A stretch of 64,000 nucleotides of DNA from Leguminivora glycinivorella (GCF_023078275.1 NC_062998.1:16319916-16383915), one strand, 5' to 3'. Shown: positions 40,130 through 52,260, numbered from the stretch's first letter. The notes: generated by a model not told the origin, from the sequence alone. Made by a program: numbers and translations.

Positions 40130-41053
40130 CACGGTGTTTCCGGTATCACTCAAAACCTCAGACACCCCAACTGATTTTTATTTTTTTAAACTAGAGTATT
40201 CATCTTTTAATCTGATCGTTACTTTTTTTTAAATTGAATTTTTAATTTTCTGTACAGCTCTACTTGACTTTTAGCTCTACACTCAATAAAATAATTGCTA
40301 ACTACCATCATAAACTATAAGACTATTTATTTGTGTACGTTACTGCAACGACATAAGGTTTACCAATAGACAGCTAAGATGTCACTGTAAAACACTTTAA
40401 AGCTTTGTCACAGTAAACTTCAAATTGGACAGGTAATCGCAGTAAGCAAATAAACTCAATATTCAAAATGACAAGGTTGTAATTAGGTACGAGTTCAATT
40501 TGTTATGACTTATGATAAACATTAAGATTAAACTGACAAACAACGTCAAACTAGTAGCGGAAAAAATAATCGTCCAAGTAACCGGCCAGTATTAATACCC
40601 CTAAATACAGAAAAAAGGTAAACAACCTCTAGCAATGCGATATCACAGTATAATAAAGAGTACTATCGTACAGTATGGCCACTCCCGCTCCCCGCTGAAA
40701 GTGCCGCCCACCCCCTCTCGGTTACCTGACAGTTACCGCCTGTCAAAAACGCGAACAGTCGACCTGTCATATCTCACTCATACAAGCATGTTACGCGTTC
40801 ACCTACACGAGCTTAGACTGTGTGCTAGGAACGCGCCTCTTTCATATATTTAATCGCCAGTGTCCGAGGTGTGGCGATATACACAATGTTGTATTACGAG
40901 TACAATAGAATGGGCACGTAAAAAATAACTAATACCTAATACTAATTTAAATAAAAATATTACCCCCATCAAGATATAGCTCAATCGATTCTACTCTCGA
41001 TTCTGAACAATCTGTTTTCAGGTTTTTAGTGTTAAGTGAAACACGGTGTATAA
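40130..41053 (+). mobile_element. ACACGGTGTTTCC element, interrupted copy
   Basis: Near-identical to 22309-22980 outside the 40644-40873 insertion, in the same orientation. Confidence 0.85.
40644..40873 (+). mobile_element. 230-bp insertion with 7-bp target duplication
   Basis: Flanked on both sides by GCGATAT, which is present once at the matching site of the 22.3 kb copy. Starts CACAGTATAATAAAG, ends CCGAGGTGTG. The 72-codon open frame inside is not a gene by context. Class unknown, SINE or MITE. Confidence 0.85.
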
Positions 41054-41326
41054 TCTTCAATATTTAGCTTTGAATCGAGTTGGTGTGAAGTTGACATAGT
41101 GTGCTAAGACCTTAAAACTATGTATTGATTTGCAACAAAAACTGTACGCATAATATAATGCCATGAAAAACTTAAACTTACAGTTGAACTAATTATGGTG
41201 TAAGAAGGTAAACAATTGAATTACAGCCTACCCTACTTAAAGGCATAGATGTAGGACCTACTAGTACATTGTTTGTAAATACAAAAATATAAAGTATCTA
41301 TCGTAATAGTACTACGGACTCTAGGG

Positions 41327-41455
41327 CCGATAGTCCACTATCATAATTATGTTTATCATATAAATATGATCATAGATAGTATGCCTATGGCATTGACGGC
41401 ATGTTGCCTATGATCATATTTCTATGATAAACATATGATAGTGGACTATCGGCTT
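41327..41455. mobile_element. Foldback MITE, GGCCGATAGTCCACTATCAT
   Basis: Pairs with ATGATAGTGGACTATCGGC; inner arms TATGATCATA. About 50-bp arms. Confidence 0.85.
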
Positions 41456-41629
41456 TAAGATCAATTTCGTCAGGCGCTCTTACCAACTTCATCATCATCA
41501 TATCAGCCCTTAATCTCCCACTCAGCATAAGCCTCCCTTCCAGTACGCCACTTAATAAAATTGTCCTGCTTCGTTCCTTTGGCTAATTTCATGATATCAC
41601 GTCAATACAAATTTAGAAAAATAATTTTT

Positions 41630-42120
41630 AAGAAAAAACAACCGCCTTCCTTTGGGGTTCTGGTGATAAATACTTTCAAATGTTGGATTATGTTATCAAT
41701 TCGTCTGTATATTTTTTAATGTTTGTTATTCGATATCTCCGTCATTTCTGAACCAATTTTGAAATTTGTATGATTCTGAAGTACTTACAGATGAGAATGA
41801 TTATCAGCCATCATCAGGAGTTCCACTGCACCAAATGTCACTGTTCCGTACGTAAATGCATGCTGTTCTTTTAAAAACACAAAAATTACCATATGTATGC
41901 CTTTCAGATTTGAGGAGTTCCCTCGATTTCTCCAGGATCCCACCACCATAACTGGGTTCTGAGAAAAATGGGACCAATCTGTATGCATATACATTCAATA
42001 AAAAAAAATTTTCAAAATCGGTCCAGTAACGACGAAGATATCGAGGAACAAACATTAAAGAAAAAGAAAAAATACAGACGAATTGAGAACCCCTTCTGTT
42101 GAGATTTGGAAGGCGGTTAA
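41630..42120 (+). repeat. 121-bp-repeat element, copy without tandem array
   Basis: Starts TTTAAGAAAAAACAACCGCC, ends GGAAGGCGGTTAAAAATGG, and contains only one unit of the 121-bp sequence at about 41800-41910. Confidence 0.65.
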
Positions 42121-42210
42121 AAATGGTAGGCATCATCAGTGTAGTTATGATAGTATTTAATAGGTGGCGCTAAAAAAATGAGGTACGATTCTTAGTATTG
42201 AGACTGTAAA

Positions 42211-42448
42211 TCAATACTAATATTATAAATGGGAAAGTGTGTGTGTCTGTTTGTTTGTCCGTCTTTTACGAGAAAACGGGACGACGAATGAACCTGATTT
42301 TTTAAGTGGAGATAGTTGAAGGGATGGAGAGTAAGATAGGCTACTTTTTGTCTCTTTCTAACCACCCACTTCTCTAAAACGGGGGGTGGAAGTGGTGCAT
42401 TCCGCAATTTTCGAATTTAACGCGAGCGAAGCCGCGGGAAAAATCTAG
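42211..42448 (+). mobile_element. Helitron-like element, complete, 238 bp
   Basis: Starts TCAATACTAATATTATAAAT, ends in hairpin CGCGAGCGAAGCCGCG and CTAG. Flanked by A on the left and T on the right. It is inserted in the GACAAAGCCC repeat family; 27845 gives the empty site. Confidence 0.85.
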
Positions 42449-43228
42449 TCCTATATAAATTATCCTTGAAAACTATTAGGCACAATATAAGCTTTATGGT
42501 GGTACTAAGTCGACCTGTCTAAAATTGACCTATAATGGCTTTAATAATACTATTTTAGGCAAGCCTTAGGTTTCAGTGGAAAGCGAGGTGAAAGTAATGC
42601 TATTTGACTCGTGCGTATCAGTTCTATCTTTTTATTTTACGGCTGTGAAGCCTAACGTTCACTCAGTGAGATCGTATTAGAGAAAGGTATCAGTCAGATT
42701 TTGAATTAGTTGGTTAACCGGTGTGTCTTTGACCCTGACTCAACGTGGTATCAAGGTGTACTACAAAATTCGCACGTCTTACTTTTATATAAACTACCAT
42801 TTTTAAAAACACTATTTTACTATAATGCTGCCTTTGGCTTATTGGTATTACCTACGAGTGGGTAATACTTATGCTACCGGGCTTACATAGCAGACATTTT
42901 TTGGCAGTAAGGTGCATTAAATTAAAGGATTTCATTGAAATTGCAACTGCATCTCAATGCCAAGACGGACGTTAACAAGTTTTTGAACAGATCAGTTGCC
43001 GATTTGCGTTCAAGAGTGGACTTAAGGTTAAAGTAGTTATTCGCCGCAAGTTATTAAAGTATCGCGTGTGCTTGTGTTTCAGATGGCCAAAATTATAACT
43101 TCATAATATTCGATATGTTATGGTAAGTACAGAAAATATAAATATTCGTCACATGTTTTTTATTCAGTATGTTTTCTTTGTTTGTTTTTCGCTAACCCGT
43201 TTGAAATAATTACATGAATAACAAATCT
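42449..43228 (+). other. Intergenic DNA, no gene seen
   Basis: Non-repetitive within this window apart from the first 20 bp. Confidence 0.4.
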
Positions 43229-43229
43229 A

Positions 43230-43740
43230 ATATCTGGGCGACCGAGCTTCGCTCGGTTCTGTTTCGTATCCTTGACCTGTGTCGCCATCTAGTTGGAAAA
43301 TAAATAGTACCTACATCGATCAATCGAAAGAACTCTCAGTCTTAACAACACAACTACTCCACACGAGATGGCGCGCGTTTCGTCACAAAAGCTCAGAGTG
43401 TATTTTTTCTATTCGTGTTAGCCTTGACCTGTGTCGCCATCTAGTCTTTGAAGTAAATAATACTTACATCGACCAAAAGACTTCTGTCTCAACAATACAA
43501 CTACTCCACACGAGATGGCGCGCGAAGAAAAACGCGTGAAAACTCGAAAATTCGCGTTTTCCGGGACCTAAGGATATGTTAGATCGATTTTTCACCCACG
43601 AAAACCCCCACATAACAAATTTCAGCGAAATCGTTAGAGCGGTTTCCGAGATCGACGGTATAAATAAATAAATAGATAAATAAATAAATAAATAAATAAA
43701 TAAATATACAAGAATTGCTCGTTTAATAGTATAAGATATA
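43230..43740 (-). mobile_element. Second Helitron-like or MITE family, GACCGAGCTTCGCTCGGT end
   Basis: Hairpin ACCGAGCTTCGCTCGGT near 43240, an internal direct repeat of about 158 bp (TTGACCTGTGTCGCCATCTA at 43272 and 43430), a TAAATAAA microsatellite, and the end GAATTGCTCGTTTAATAGTA. Confidence 0.55.
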
Positions 43741-44029
43741 TGTACTATGTACTTAAATGTGTGTCCGTAGGTAGTAATGCTGTTTATTTTTGAATATTTA
43801 AAAAAATGCTGCTAGTTTACCTCAAAAAGGATAATTGTACCTAACTAAGTAAATAAAAATCAGCCAAGTGTGAGCAGAACTCGCGCACCGAGGGTTCCGT
43901 ACAAACTAACAATGCCAATTCAATTCAATACCATTTCAAAAATATTTTCTCAAATATATATTTTTATTTACACATTACAATGTTGTATAAAAACATAAAA
44001 AGAACTTAAACTACTAAACTTAAACAGGA

Positions 44030-44466
44030 TAAATATATGTACATAAAAATATTTACAAATAAAAGACAGGAGCAAGCTCGGCGCCGGATGGTAGGGTGCC
44101 CAGAAGGCTGGTAGCATTTCCGCGCTGGATCGCGATGCCTATCCGCTGCGCAAGAAACGAGCCAGCCCTCTGGTCACCCGTAGCATCTACGAGGCGCTTC
44201 GCCAGCTCCTTGAAGATATAGTGTGCTCCGGGTCCCCAAGGTCCAAGCGTCTCCACCCCAAACGGCTCAAACATGCAACCAGAGTCTATGGTTGCATATT
44301 TGCGCCGTTTGAGGCGTTCGGCCGCTTCGGCGGCCGTGCCGGCTTTGGTAGAAGTCCCTGGGAGGTGGGACGGTGCCAGAGTGTCCACACATGTGCGTCC
44401 CAGACTAAGGGCCGTCCCAGCTTCCAGGGAACGAGGGTCATCGAGGGTCGACGCATACGAAATCAA
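44030..44466 (-). mobile_element. LINE ORF2 C-terminal fragment
   Basis: Open frame of 137 codons on the - strand, with FEPFGVETLGPWG, FKELAKRLVDATGDQRAGSF and LAQRIGIAIQRGNATSLLG, a pattern common after the reverse transcriptase of insect non-LTR elements. Followed toward lower coordinates by an A/T-rich 3' end. No RT core is present, so the copy is dead. Confidence 0.65.
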
Positions 44467-44589
44467 ACCTTATCGATATGGAAGTATGAGACGCGACGGC
44501 GACGGTCGCGCGACCGTCGCCCACGCAAGACACGGCGTTAGACACTGACATGTGTGTAGTGACATAATTTTGTTAGTCTTTAAAACGAC

Positions 44590-44890
44590 CTAAGTGCATT
44601 ATTACCGATAGGCCCTACAGGTTTGAAAGATTCATACGAATTATCTGCCAAGTAGATTTCATGAATCAGTTCGTTCGATAGTACAAGGGAGAAGGCTATG
44701 CGACGAAGCCTGATTATGTTAGAAAGGTGTCGCAGAAAGCAAACCGAGACTGGAGACTGCCAAAAATGTGGCAGGTCGTGCCGCTCGCGAATCGGCCTCC
44801 ACACTCACCGAACCCGTTGTCGAAGCAGCAATGAGAAATTGTCTGCAATAGGCGCAAAGGCCTGTGATGATGATGATGAAGTGGTATGTC
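44590..44890 (+). mobile_element. LINE 3' fragment with zinc-knuckle-like end
   Basis: Frame with CQKCGRSCRSRIGLHTHRTRC, a Cys2-His2-like end typical of some insect LINEs, then GATGATGATGATGAAG before unrelated sequence. 5'-truncated. Confidence 0.65.
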
Positions 44891-44929
44891 GATTTACAAC
44901 ACTCTCCACGTTCGTGTTTTAATTTAAAG

Positions 44930-45640
44930 TCACTTGTTTCGAATTTCTTTATGTATGCACTTGTATCGTAATGCACTGTTGCGTGACTTTCCTGGAGATG
45001 GTCTTATCAAAACAATAAGTAAAGTCTATTACTTATGTTATAATGTACCATTATCATTAATGTAACAAGAACAAAACATACTACCTATAATAATAAAGTT
45101 AAAACAAACGATGTCTTTAAAATACAATACCTACAAAGATGAGATGGGAGAGGTACCTAATTCTACTTTAATTTTAACTTTCATGTTAACCTGATGCTAG
45201 TTACATATTAAAGGTACTTAATATGTAACTAGCATACAGCCACAAAGTGTGGAACAAGTCTTTTAAGTTGTGTGGTTGGTTTTAGAAGAGAACAATGAAT
45301 TCTATCAAATTCGTTAAAGAAATTAACATATAATCGATATTACTCAACAAGCTAACGCAATGCAGTTTAAAGTGCATTAATTACGATGGCCACGTCCGAC
45401 GCGATTTCAATAATTGGAATAGATAATCCACGTATGTTAGCGGTGCGGCGCGCGGGTGCGCTGGGGTCACTGTTATTGTTCGGTGCAGCCGACGCGGGCG
45501 CACTCTCACCGTACGCGCTTCATCAGGCCTGAAACTATCCTCGTCACAAACATGTGAACTCAGATTAACCTTCGGAATAAAACAAAGATGTTGAGAACCG
45601 CAAAGTGGAAATCCCTCCCTCGATCGGCACTACTCACTCG
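44930..45640. other. Intergenic DNA leading to a GC-rich block
   Basis: Mostly AT-rich; a short hairpin ATGCTAGTTACATATTAA / TTAATATGTAACTAGCAT at 45192-45234; GC-rich non-repetitive DNA from 45450. Confidence 0.4.
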
Positions 45641-45651
45641 AGGTCCGTGAT

Positions 45652-45696
45652 TCAGTCGCCTGTGCACCTCCAACAAGCTCGACTGCCTGACAACAG
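45652..45696 (+). other. Probable non-coding first exon and start site of an unnamed gene
   Basis: Initiator-like TTCAGTC at 45651-45657, then a short GC-balanced stretch ending in ACAG|GTAAGC. It is preceded by a GC-rich block (45450-45520) unlike the surrounding DNA, as expected of a promoter. The intron would run 45697-46020, ending TACTTAG. Confidence 0.45.
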
Positions 45697-46041
45697 GTAA
45701 GCACAGTGCAACGATCGACATTTAATTTAGTTTTAACGACTCCCAGTTTGATTAGTTAGCGTCATCGTATTTATCAAAGAACACTCCATTACAGCTAGTC
45801 GGCGCGGCGTCGTGATAAGTACATCCGCGGATACTCAAATCGTTCAGTCGGAACGTTGTCGTGAGCTAAAAAAATTGTCATTGTGGTTTTACCTAATTAT
45901 TCGCCTATATTTACAAAACTTCTATCGAATTCTTGACTTTGTTCTGTGATGGTAATAGACACTGTTTTGAAAACACAAACACCTTTTAATTTTTTATGTG
46001 TTGGCAATCGTATTACTTAGCTTTGAATAATTTATACCGCG

Positions 46042-46367
46042 ATGTCTTTTAAAAAAAAAGTTCAGTTTTGTACTAAATCCCATTTAGAATGTAGTTCGAA
46101 TGAGGAGTCTCCGGCAACCACTGAAAATTGTAAACAAACGGATTCGGAGTTGAAAAGTCTACCCTCTCCACACAAAGGAAATACATTGACCCGGACGGAG
46201 GGCGACACTGGCTCTTCCGGCCGCCACCAATTAACTGAAGCCAAACCTTTGGATAGTGAATATAATTTACATACTAAACCAAATAACAATATTATCGTAA
46301 GTGGGACAAGAGCGCTTGAGAAAAGTAACGGCAATGTACGGCAACGATCCATACTGCAGACTTGGAC
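46042..46367 (+). CDS. First coding exon of an unrecognised gene
   Basis: Exon 46021-46367: acceptor TATTACTTAG, ATG at 46042, 108 full codons plus two bases, donor GGAC|GTAAGT. The product starts MSFKKKVQFCTKSHLECSSN and ends VRQRSILQTW. It is polar, Ser/Thr/Lys-rich and without hydrophobic segments, so it reads as a disordered N-terminal tail. I do not recognise it. No continuing exon was found to 64000, so the rest probably lies beyond the window. Support: splice sites both sides, non-repetitive sequence, and a promoter-like block upstream. Confidence 0.55.
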
Positions 46368-46369
46368 GT

Positions 46370-47195
46370 AAGTACTTTATCTTTTCATACAACAGGGGCA
46401 ATGCTGGGCATACCCCTCGCTTACAATAATTAATGCACAGCCGTAAACATAAGCAGTAAACAATTAATTTATTTAATACAACTTTAATTCGATCAGTGTC
46501 ATTCTGCTCCTAACCCCAAATTATTCCGTATTTACGAGTAGATAATATGTTCTATCGCGCAGTGTTAAATAAATCCCTACAGTACAAAATAGTGACTAAA
46601 GTATATTATGAAAATGAGATTGTTATGAATTGGGCATATGCATATTAAGTATTGCATATTATTATTTTATATTTAGGTAATTTTAATACGTTACACGACA
46701 GTCTATTATAGTATCTATCTAATAAATACATATATTAATATGTATGTTTACAAAACATGATCCCCTAAATTTGTAGCTACCTAGGAATAAACGAAAATAA
46801 TATAATCCTACTAAGTTATACTAATGCAAAATTAAATAGACACATTAGAGGCCCGTTGGTGCAGATTGTCGATTGTTCTATCGATATCGTTTTGTTTTTG
46901 TTTGATTTTGTCTGTTGACCGCGGCGCGTCGTGATTTCATTACAGTTGACTAAACCGTTTCAATATCAAGATTGTTGTACTACTATATTTACTGTATATT
47001 TTTATATGGATATTTTGTCTGATATAATTAAAGTGATTATTTTTTTAACTCATACAATAAAAAAAAAAAATAAAAACGGCCAAAATCGTGTCAGGCCACG
47101 CTCAGTGTAGGGTTTCATAGTTACTCGTCCGTCATAATAAGTGTCCCCAGTTAAGTGTTAAAAAATAATTCGACAATTTTATAGTTATACACGTT
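46370..47195 (+). other. AT-rich intronic DNA, no exon seen
   Basis: Follows the 46.04 kb exon. 47085-47115 has a fragment of the GGGTTCCGTAG MITE end (GCCACGCTCAGTGTAGGG). Confidence 0.4.
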
Positions 47196-47199
47196 AAAT

Positions 47200-47395
47200 T
47201 TTCGTGAGATATATTCAAATAATTAACGAATCTACGGTTGTACTCACGTTATTATATCCACGTTATTATGTCCACGGAGTTTAGCCGCCGCGTGAACTCC
47301 TATATGCCTGAAGAGGGGCCTCCAAGTTGGCCCGAAACATGTCACAGCAATAGCGATATAATAACGTGAGTACAACCGTAGATTAACTAATTAAT
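47200..47395. mobile_element. MITE, CTACGGTTGTACTCACG ends
   Basis: TCTACGGTTGTACTCACGTT pairs with AACGTGAGTACAACCGTAGA; centre GAGGGGCCTCCAAGTTGGCC. Confidence 0.8.
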
Positions 47396-47440
47396 TTAAT
47401 AGTTCATAGTTCTTGCCCGTCCCGACCCCATCAACTCAGG

Positions 47441-48310
47441 AATAGTTATTTGTTATACAAGGGGGCAAAGTTGTATTTTAACGCCGAGTGTGGAATTGAA
47501 AAACGAGCAAGTGAAAGGATTCCATAGTTGGACCACGAGCGAAGCGAGTGGTTCGAGAATAGAATCCTGAACTTGCGAGTTTTTTAACACACGAGAAGTA
47601 ATAGTTATTTGTTATACAAGGGGGCAAAGTTGTATTTTAACGCCGAGTGTGGAATTGAAAAACGAGCAAGTGAAAGGATTCTATAGTTGAACCACGAGCG
47701 AAGCGAGTGGTTCGAGAATAGAATCCTGAACTTGCGAGTTTTTTAACACACGAGAAGTAAAATACATTTGCACCCGTGTGTAACACAAAACTTTTCCCTT
47801 CACTATAGCGAGGAAACTACAACGCAAAAAATGCGTTTATCACTGCTTCCAGTAGTTGCACAGGTGGTAAATCATCTTCATTACTAATAGATTCACCTAC
47901 TTTTATAAATTTTAAAGCACTTAATTTGACTTCATTCAAGGTCAAATTACTTTACCCACTAGTGGATAAAATGCGTTTTTACCCGCTGGTATTAAAGGAC
48001 AAAACACGTGTTTCCGAGCTAGTGAGGGGAAAAATACATTTGCACCCGAGTGTAACACAAAACTTTTCCCCTCACTATAGCGAGGAAACTACAAGGCAAA
48101 AAAATGCGTTTATCACTGCTTCCAGTAGTTCCACAGGTGGTAGGTAAATCATCTTTATTACCAGATTCACCTACTTTTATCAATTTTAAAGCAGTTTATT
48201 TGACTTTATTCAAAGTCAAATTACTTTACCCACTAGTGGATAAAATGCGTTTTTACCCGCTGGTATTAAAGGACAAAACACGTGTTTCCGAGCTAGTGAG
48301 GGGAAAAAAT
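47441..48310 (+). repeat. Left arm of a large inverted repeat, made of tandem units
   Basis: A 159-bp unit occurs twice (47441 and 47600, almost identical), then a 271-bp unit of the CCCACTAGTGG family occurs twice (47762 and 48033). Confidence 0.8.
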
Positions 48311-48354
48311 CTTAGCTGGTCTGTGGAAGTAGCCCTAAGTACAGCGCCATCTCT

Positions 48355-49336
48355 AGACCGGCCAAGAGCGTGTCGGGCCACGCTCAGTGTAGGGTTCCGT
48401 AGTTTCCCGTATTTTTTTTAAACTGTTCAACTCATCAAGTTTAAAATATTTTTCCTAGAAAGGCTTTAAATACAGAAGTTCTACTTTTGAGATTTTTTCA
48501 TTTTTTTTTAACTTTTGGAGCAATTAGTTCCGAAAATACATATTAACATTGAAAATAATTGTGTAATCCCCTATTTTCCGTAATTGTATAAACCATATTT
48601 TATTTTACCGCTTTGTGGGCGTAGGTATACATATACATATATAATAAATAATAATAACTAGGTATAAAGCAATAGGGATGGTGGAGACTTATAATAAATG
48701 TGTAACAAGTAACAAGTAAACTAGGTATAATAAGAAATGTGATTTGTATGTATTTCTAATAATAAAGTTATTTAAGTATTTAAATACAAAATTAAGTTAC
48801 ATTATACGAGTATAATTTAATTGTTATGTGGTGTGGTGACTAGTACGTATGTCAATTAGTTCGTTCCTAACTAGTGTGATTGCGAAAAATGCTTATATTA
48901 TTAGTAAATACAAAAACAATTTGGATCAAATCAAAACGTTATCGACCTCGATTTTTCCTCATATACATACTATATAGTATTTTATGCAACAGGCGTTTAA
49001 AGGAGGTCAAAAAAGACGAGTGGCGTGGGTAACATTTTGTTAATTGTGAAATAAAGACGCCACGAGTATTTTTTGACTCTGTTAAATACCGTTGCATACA
49101 ATACCTACTTTTTCTACGACCATGCAGTTTTTAATAGTTTTCTAGAATAACTTTAGTGAAATTCACACTCTTTCGTGTATTTTGCACTGCCAGCGCAGCT
49201 GCCCAAAGCCATCCCCCGCCGGTAGTATCGTTATAACAATACGTTGCCATGGTTACAGAGCCAGACAATGCGTTTTCAATTTTTCCGTTACTGCGCGCAT
49301 GCGCGGGAAGCCGGCGGGCGCTGGCTTTGGGGAATA
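48355..49336 (+). repeat. Centre of the large inverted repeat
   Basis: A truncated GGGTTCCGTAG MITE (48355-48600), AT-rich spacer, then copy 2 of the GCGTTTAAAGGAGGTC repeat (48971-49345). Confidence 0.7.
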
Positions 49337-49337
49337 G

Positions 49338-49790
49338 ACTTTTCCCCTCACTAGCTCGGAAACACGTGTTTTGTCGTTTAATACCAGCGGGTAAAAACGC
49401 ATTTTATCCACTAGTGGGTAAAGTAATTTGGCCTTGAATAAAGTCAAAATAACTGCTTTAAAATTGATAAAAGTAGGCGAATCTAGTAATAAAGATGATT
49501 TACCACCTGTGGAACTACTGGAAGCAGTGATAAACGCATTTTTTTGCCTTGTAGTTTCCTCGCTATAGTGAGGGGAAAAGTTTTGTGTTACACTCGGGTG
49601 CAAATGTATTTTACTTCTCGTGTGTTAAAAAACTCGCAAGTTCAGGATTCTATTCTCGAACCACTCGCTTCGCTCGTGGTTCAACTATAGAATCCTTTCA
49701 CTTGCTCATTTTTCAATTCCACACTCGGCGTTAAAATACAACTTTGCCCCCTTGTATAACAAATAACTATTAAAGTAGGGTTTTAAAGAT
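49338..49790 (-). repeat. Right arm of the large inverted repeat
   Basis: Reverse complement of one CCCACTAGTGG unit plus one 159-bp unit. Confidence 0.8.
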
Positions 49791-49794
49791 TTAT

Positions 49795-50510
49795 GCGCGA
49801 CCCTATAAATGACGAATTATTTTCTACTTTCGGGACGGAACGAACAGTTCGAGAGTAGAAAAAATATTATATTGAATACTTACATACCCACCTAAAACCA
49901 ACATAATATTACTGTAATTAAAAATTATAAGCTAATAATTATATCTGATAGAAAATTCTATCAAATTTTCCACTAATCCGGCACCTTCGTGTCAGCAACA
50001 GTGCCGGATTATCGAAATTACTGTACTTCCTAATAGTTTTTATTTGATTGATTATTTTATCGATATAAATAAACCCTTATTGCCCTTATTGGTTATACTC
50101 GTACCGAAGTTCGCGGGTTTCTTTCTACATCATTCATTCATCAGATAATTTTATACACACACGAATTACCGTCTGAGGTGTTTCTCTTGCGCTACGCTAG
50201 TGCATGGGGTTCTTCAAGAAGCATGTATTTAGAGAGTGGAGATATTATTGAGCGAAATACAAAAATCACATTCTAAAATCGGTCCCCGGTCGGTAACGCA
50301 TAAGCGGCTCTCCTGATGTTGCTTGTGTTATGTTATGTCCATGAGCGGTAAAAATTGCTTCCCATCAGGTGGCTCATCTGCTCGTTTACTGCCTATAATT
50401 TTATTATCATAAAAAATATTAATTCGGCATTCGTTACAATGCCTAGATTACATATTTTCAACAAATCGCCCTTCCACGTGTTTATCACTGACATATTCGC
50501 TAATGTCTAC
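49795..50510. other. Mixed intergenic DNA, no gene seen
   Basis: Includes a dispersed repeat at 50285-50400 (GCGGCTCTCCTGATGTTGC, CCCATCAGGTGGCTCATCTG). Confidence 0.4.
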
Positions 50511-50515
50511 TTTCT

Positions 50516-51826
50516 TTTTAACCGTCGCCTCAAATCTCTCAAGAAGGACGGTTCTCAAGTCGTCCGTATGTTTTTTTTTTATGTTTGTTCCTCGATATCT
50601 CCGTCGTTACTGGACCGATTTTGAAAATTTTTTTTTGATTGAATGTATATGCATACAGATTGGTCCCATTTTTCTCAGAACCCAGTTCTGATGATGGGAT
50701 CCTGGAGAAATCGAGGGAACTCTTTGAAAGGCATACATATGGTGATTTTTGTGTTTTTAAAGGAACAGCATGTATTTAGGTACGGAACAGTGACATTTGG
50801 TGCAGTGGAACTGCTGATGATGGCCAGAACGGAACTCTTCAAATCTGAACGGCACGCTTATAGTGACTTTGGTATTTTTATAAGAACAGCATGCACTTAC
50901 GTCCAGAACAGTGACATTTGGTGCAGTGGAATTGCTGATGATGGTCAGAACCGAACTCCTCAAATCTGAACGGCACGCTTATAGTGACTTTGGTATTTTT
51001 ATAAGAACAGGATGCACTTTCCTCCAGAACAGTGGCATTTGGTGCAGTGGAACTGCTGATGATGGCCAGAACCAAACTCCTCAAATCTGAACGGCACGCT
51101 TATAGTGACTTTGCCATTTTTATAAGAAAAGCATGCACTTACGTCTAGAACAGTGACATTTGGTACAGTGGAACTGCTGATGATGTCAGAACCGAACTCC
51201 TCAAATCTGAACGGCACACTTATAGTGACTTTGGTATTCTTATAAGAACAGCATGCACTTACGTCCAGAACAGTGATATTTGGTGCAGTGGAACTGCTGA
51301 TGATGGTCAGAACCGAACTCCTCAAATCTGAACGGCACACTCATAGTGACTTTGGTATTTTTGTAAGAGAAGCATGCATTTAAGTTCAGAACAGTGACAT
51401 TTATTTAGTTATGTTTGTTAAGCATATTGAGTTTTCAAGTCAAAGTTTGTCAAGCTTCGATTTCTTATAATCGGATTCATGAGGTATATTCATTTGTGTT
51501 GCCATCTAATAATTAAAGCATTAAAAGCAATTTAAAAAATACACATACATACATACAATCATGCCTGTATCCCATAAAGGGTAGGCAGAGCACATGAAAC
51601 TACTAAAGCTTCAGTGCCACTCTTGGCAAGTAAGGGGTTGAAAGAAAATGAAACTGTGAATTGCAGTGACAGGTTGCCAGCCTCTCGCCTACGCCACAAT
51701 TTAACCCATATCCCACAGTCGCCTTCTACGACACCCACGGGAAGAAAGTACCTACACATTTCTACATAATTCAACATTCGCAAGTAGCTTTCACCAGAAC
51801 CCGAAAGGCGACGGTTTTTTTTTCTT
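50516..51826 (-). mobile_element. Element with internal 121-bp tandem repeat (copy 2, inverted)
   Basis: Ends TTTAACCGTCGCCTC and GGCGACGGTTTTTTTTTC. The tandem word AAATCTGAAC recurs at 50841, 50962, 51083, 51203 and 51324, so five units against four in copy 1. A TGCTCTGCCTACCC-family insertion (reversed) sits at 51545-51760. Confidence 0.85.
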
Positions 51827-51929
51827 AAAAATTATTTATGAAGGAGGTAGGGCATAGCAAATTATATTCCGCTTTGTGTGGTAGGGCACAGCACAACGGA
51901 TATCATCTCGCTCGAATTTAGAGCAGAGC

Positions 51930-52260
51930 CCAACTGGGGAAGTACCTCCGCCTAGTGTTGTGTTCCTGCCGGTGAGTAAGGCTGCCAGGCCAGAGCTCAA
52001 CGAGGGTGCGGTGTGCTGGCGACGGAAGGACCTACGGAACTTATTGTCCTTTGAGTCGTCGGCAACCCGAACCCTTCTTAGAACTTGTAATTACACTCAT
52101 TTTTGCTGTGTAATTAACACAGCAATTGAAGGAGTGTGCAAGTTTCTAACCCATTAGAGCATGTGACACTCCTTGATCCGAGTTGCAGGCGTCCATAGGT
52201 TACGGTGACCGTTTTCCATCAGGCGGACGGTATGCTTGTTTCCACCGACGTACTATTAAA
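51930..52260 (+). repeat. Dispersed repeat, GTGTTCCTGCCGGTGAGTAA family
   Basis: Landmarks CAGAGCTCAACGAGGGTGCG and AGGCGGACGGTATGCTTGTT. An inverted, diverged copy is at 59010-59285. Confidence 0.6.

Larger units (their letters stand above)
39983..41114. mobile_element. MITE carrying a two-level nested insertion
   Basis: TIRs AAGGTCTTAGCACACTATGT and ACATAGTGTGCTAAGACCTT, about 40 bp. Inside is a full copy of the ACACGGTGTTTCC element (40130-41053), and inside that a 230-bp insertion (40644-40873). Confidence 0.85.

Noticed and set aside
40635..40853. 72-codon open frame (YGHSRSPLKVPPTPSRL)
   Set aside because: It is inside the 230-bp insertion with target duplications, so it belongs to a mobile element.
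47926..49603. Open frames of 60-116 codons with a VSELVRGK-like sequence
   Set aside because: They lie wholly in the CCCACTAGTGG repeat units, recur in both orientations and have no splice or start context.
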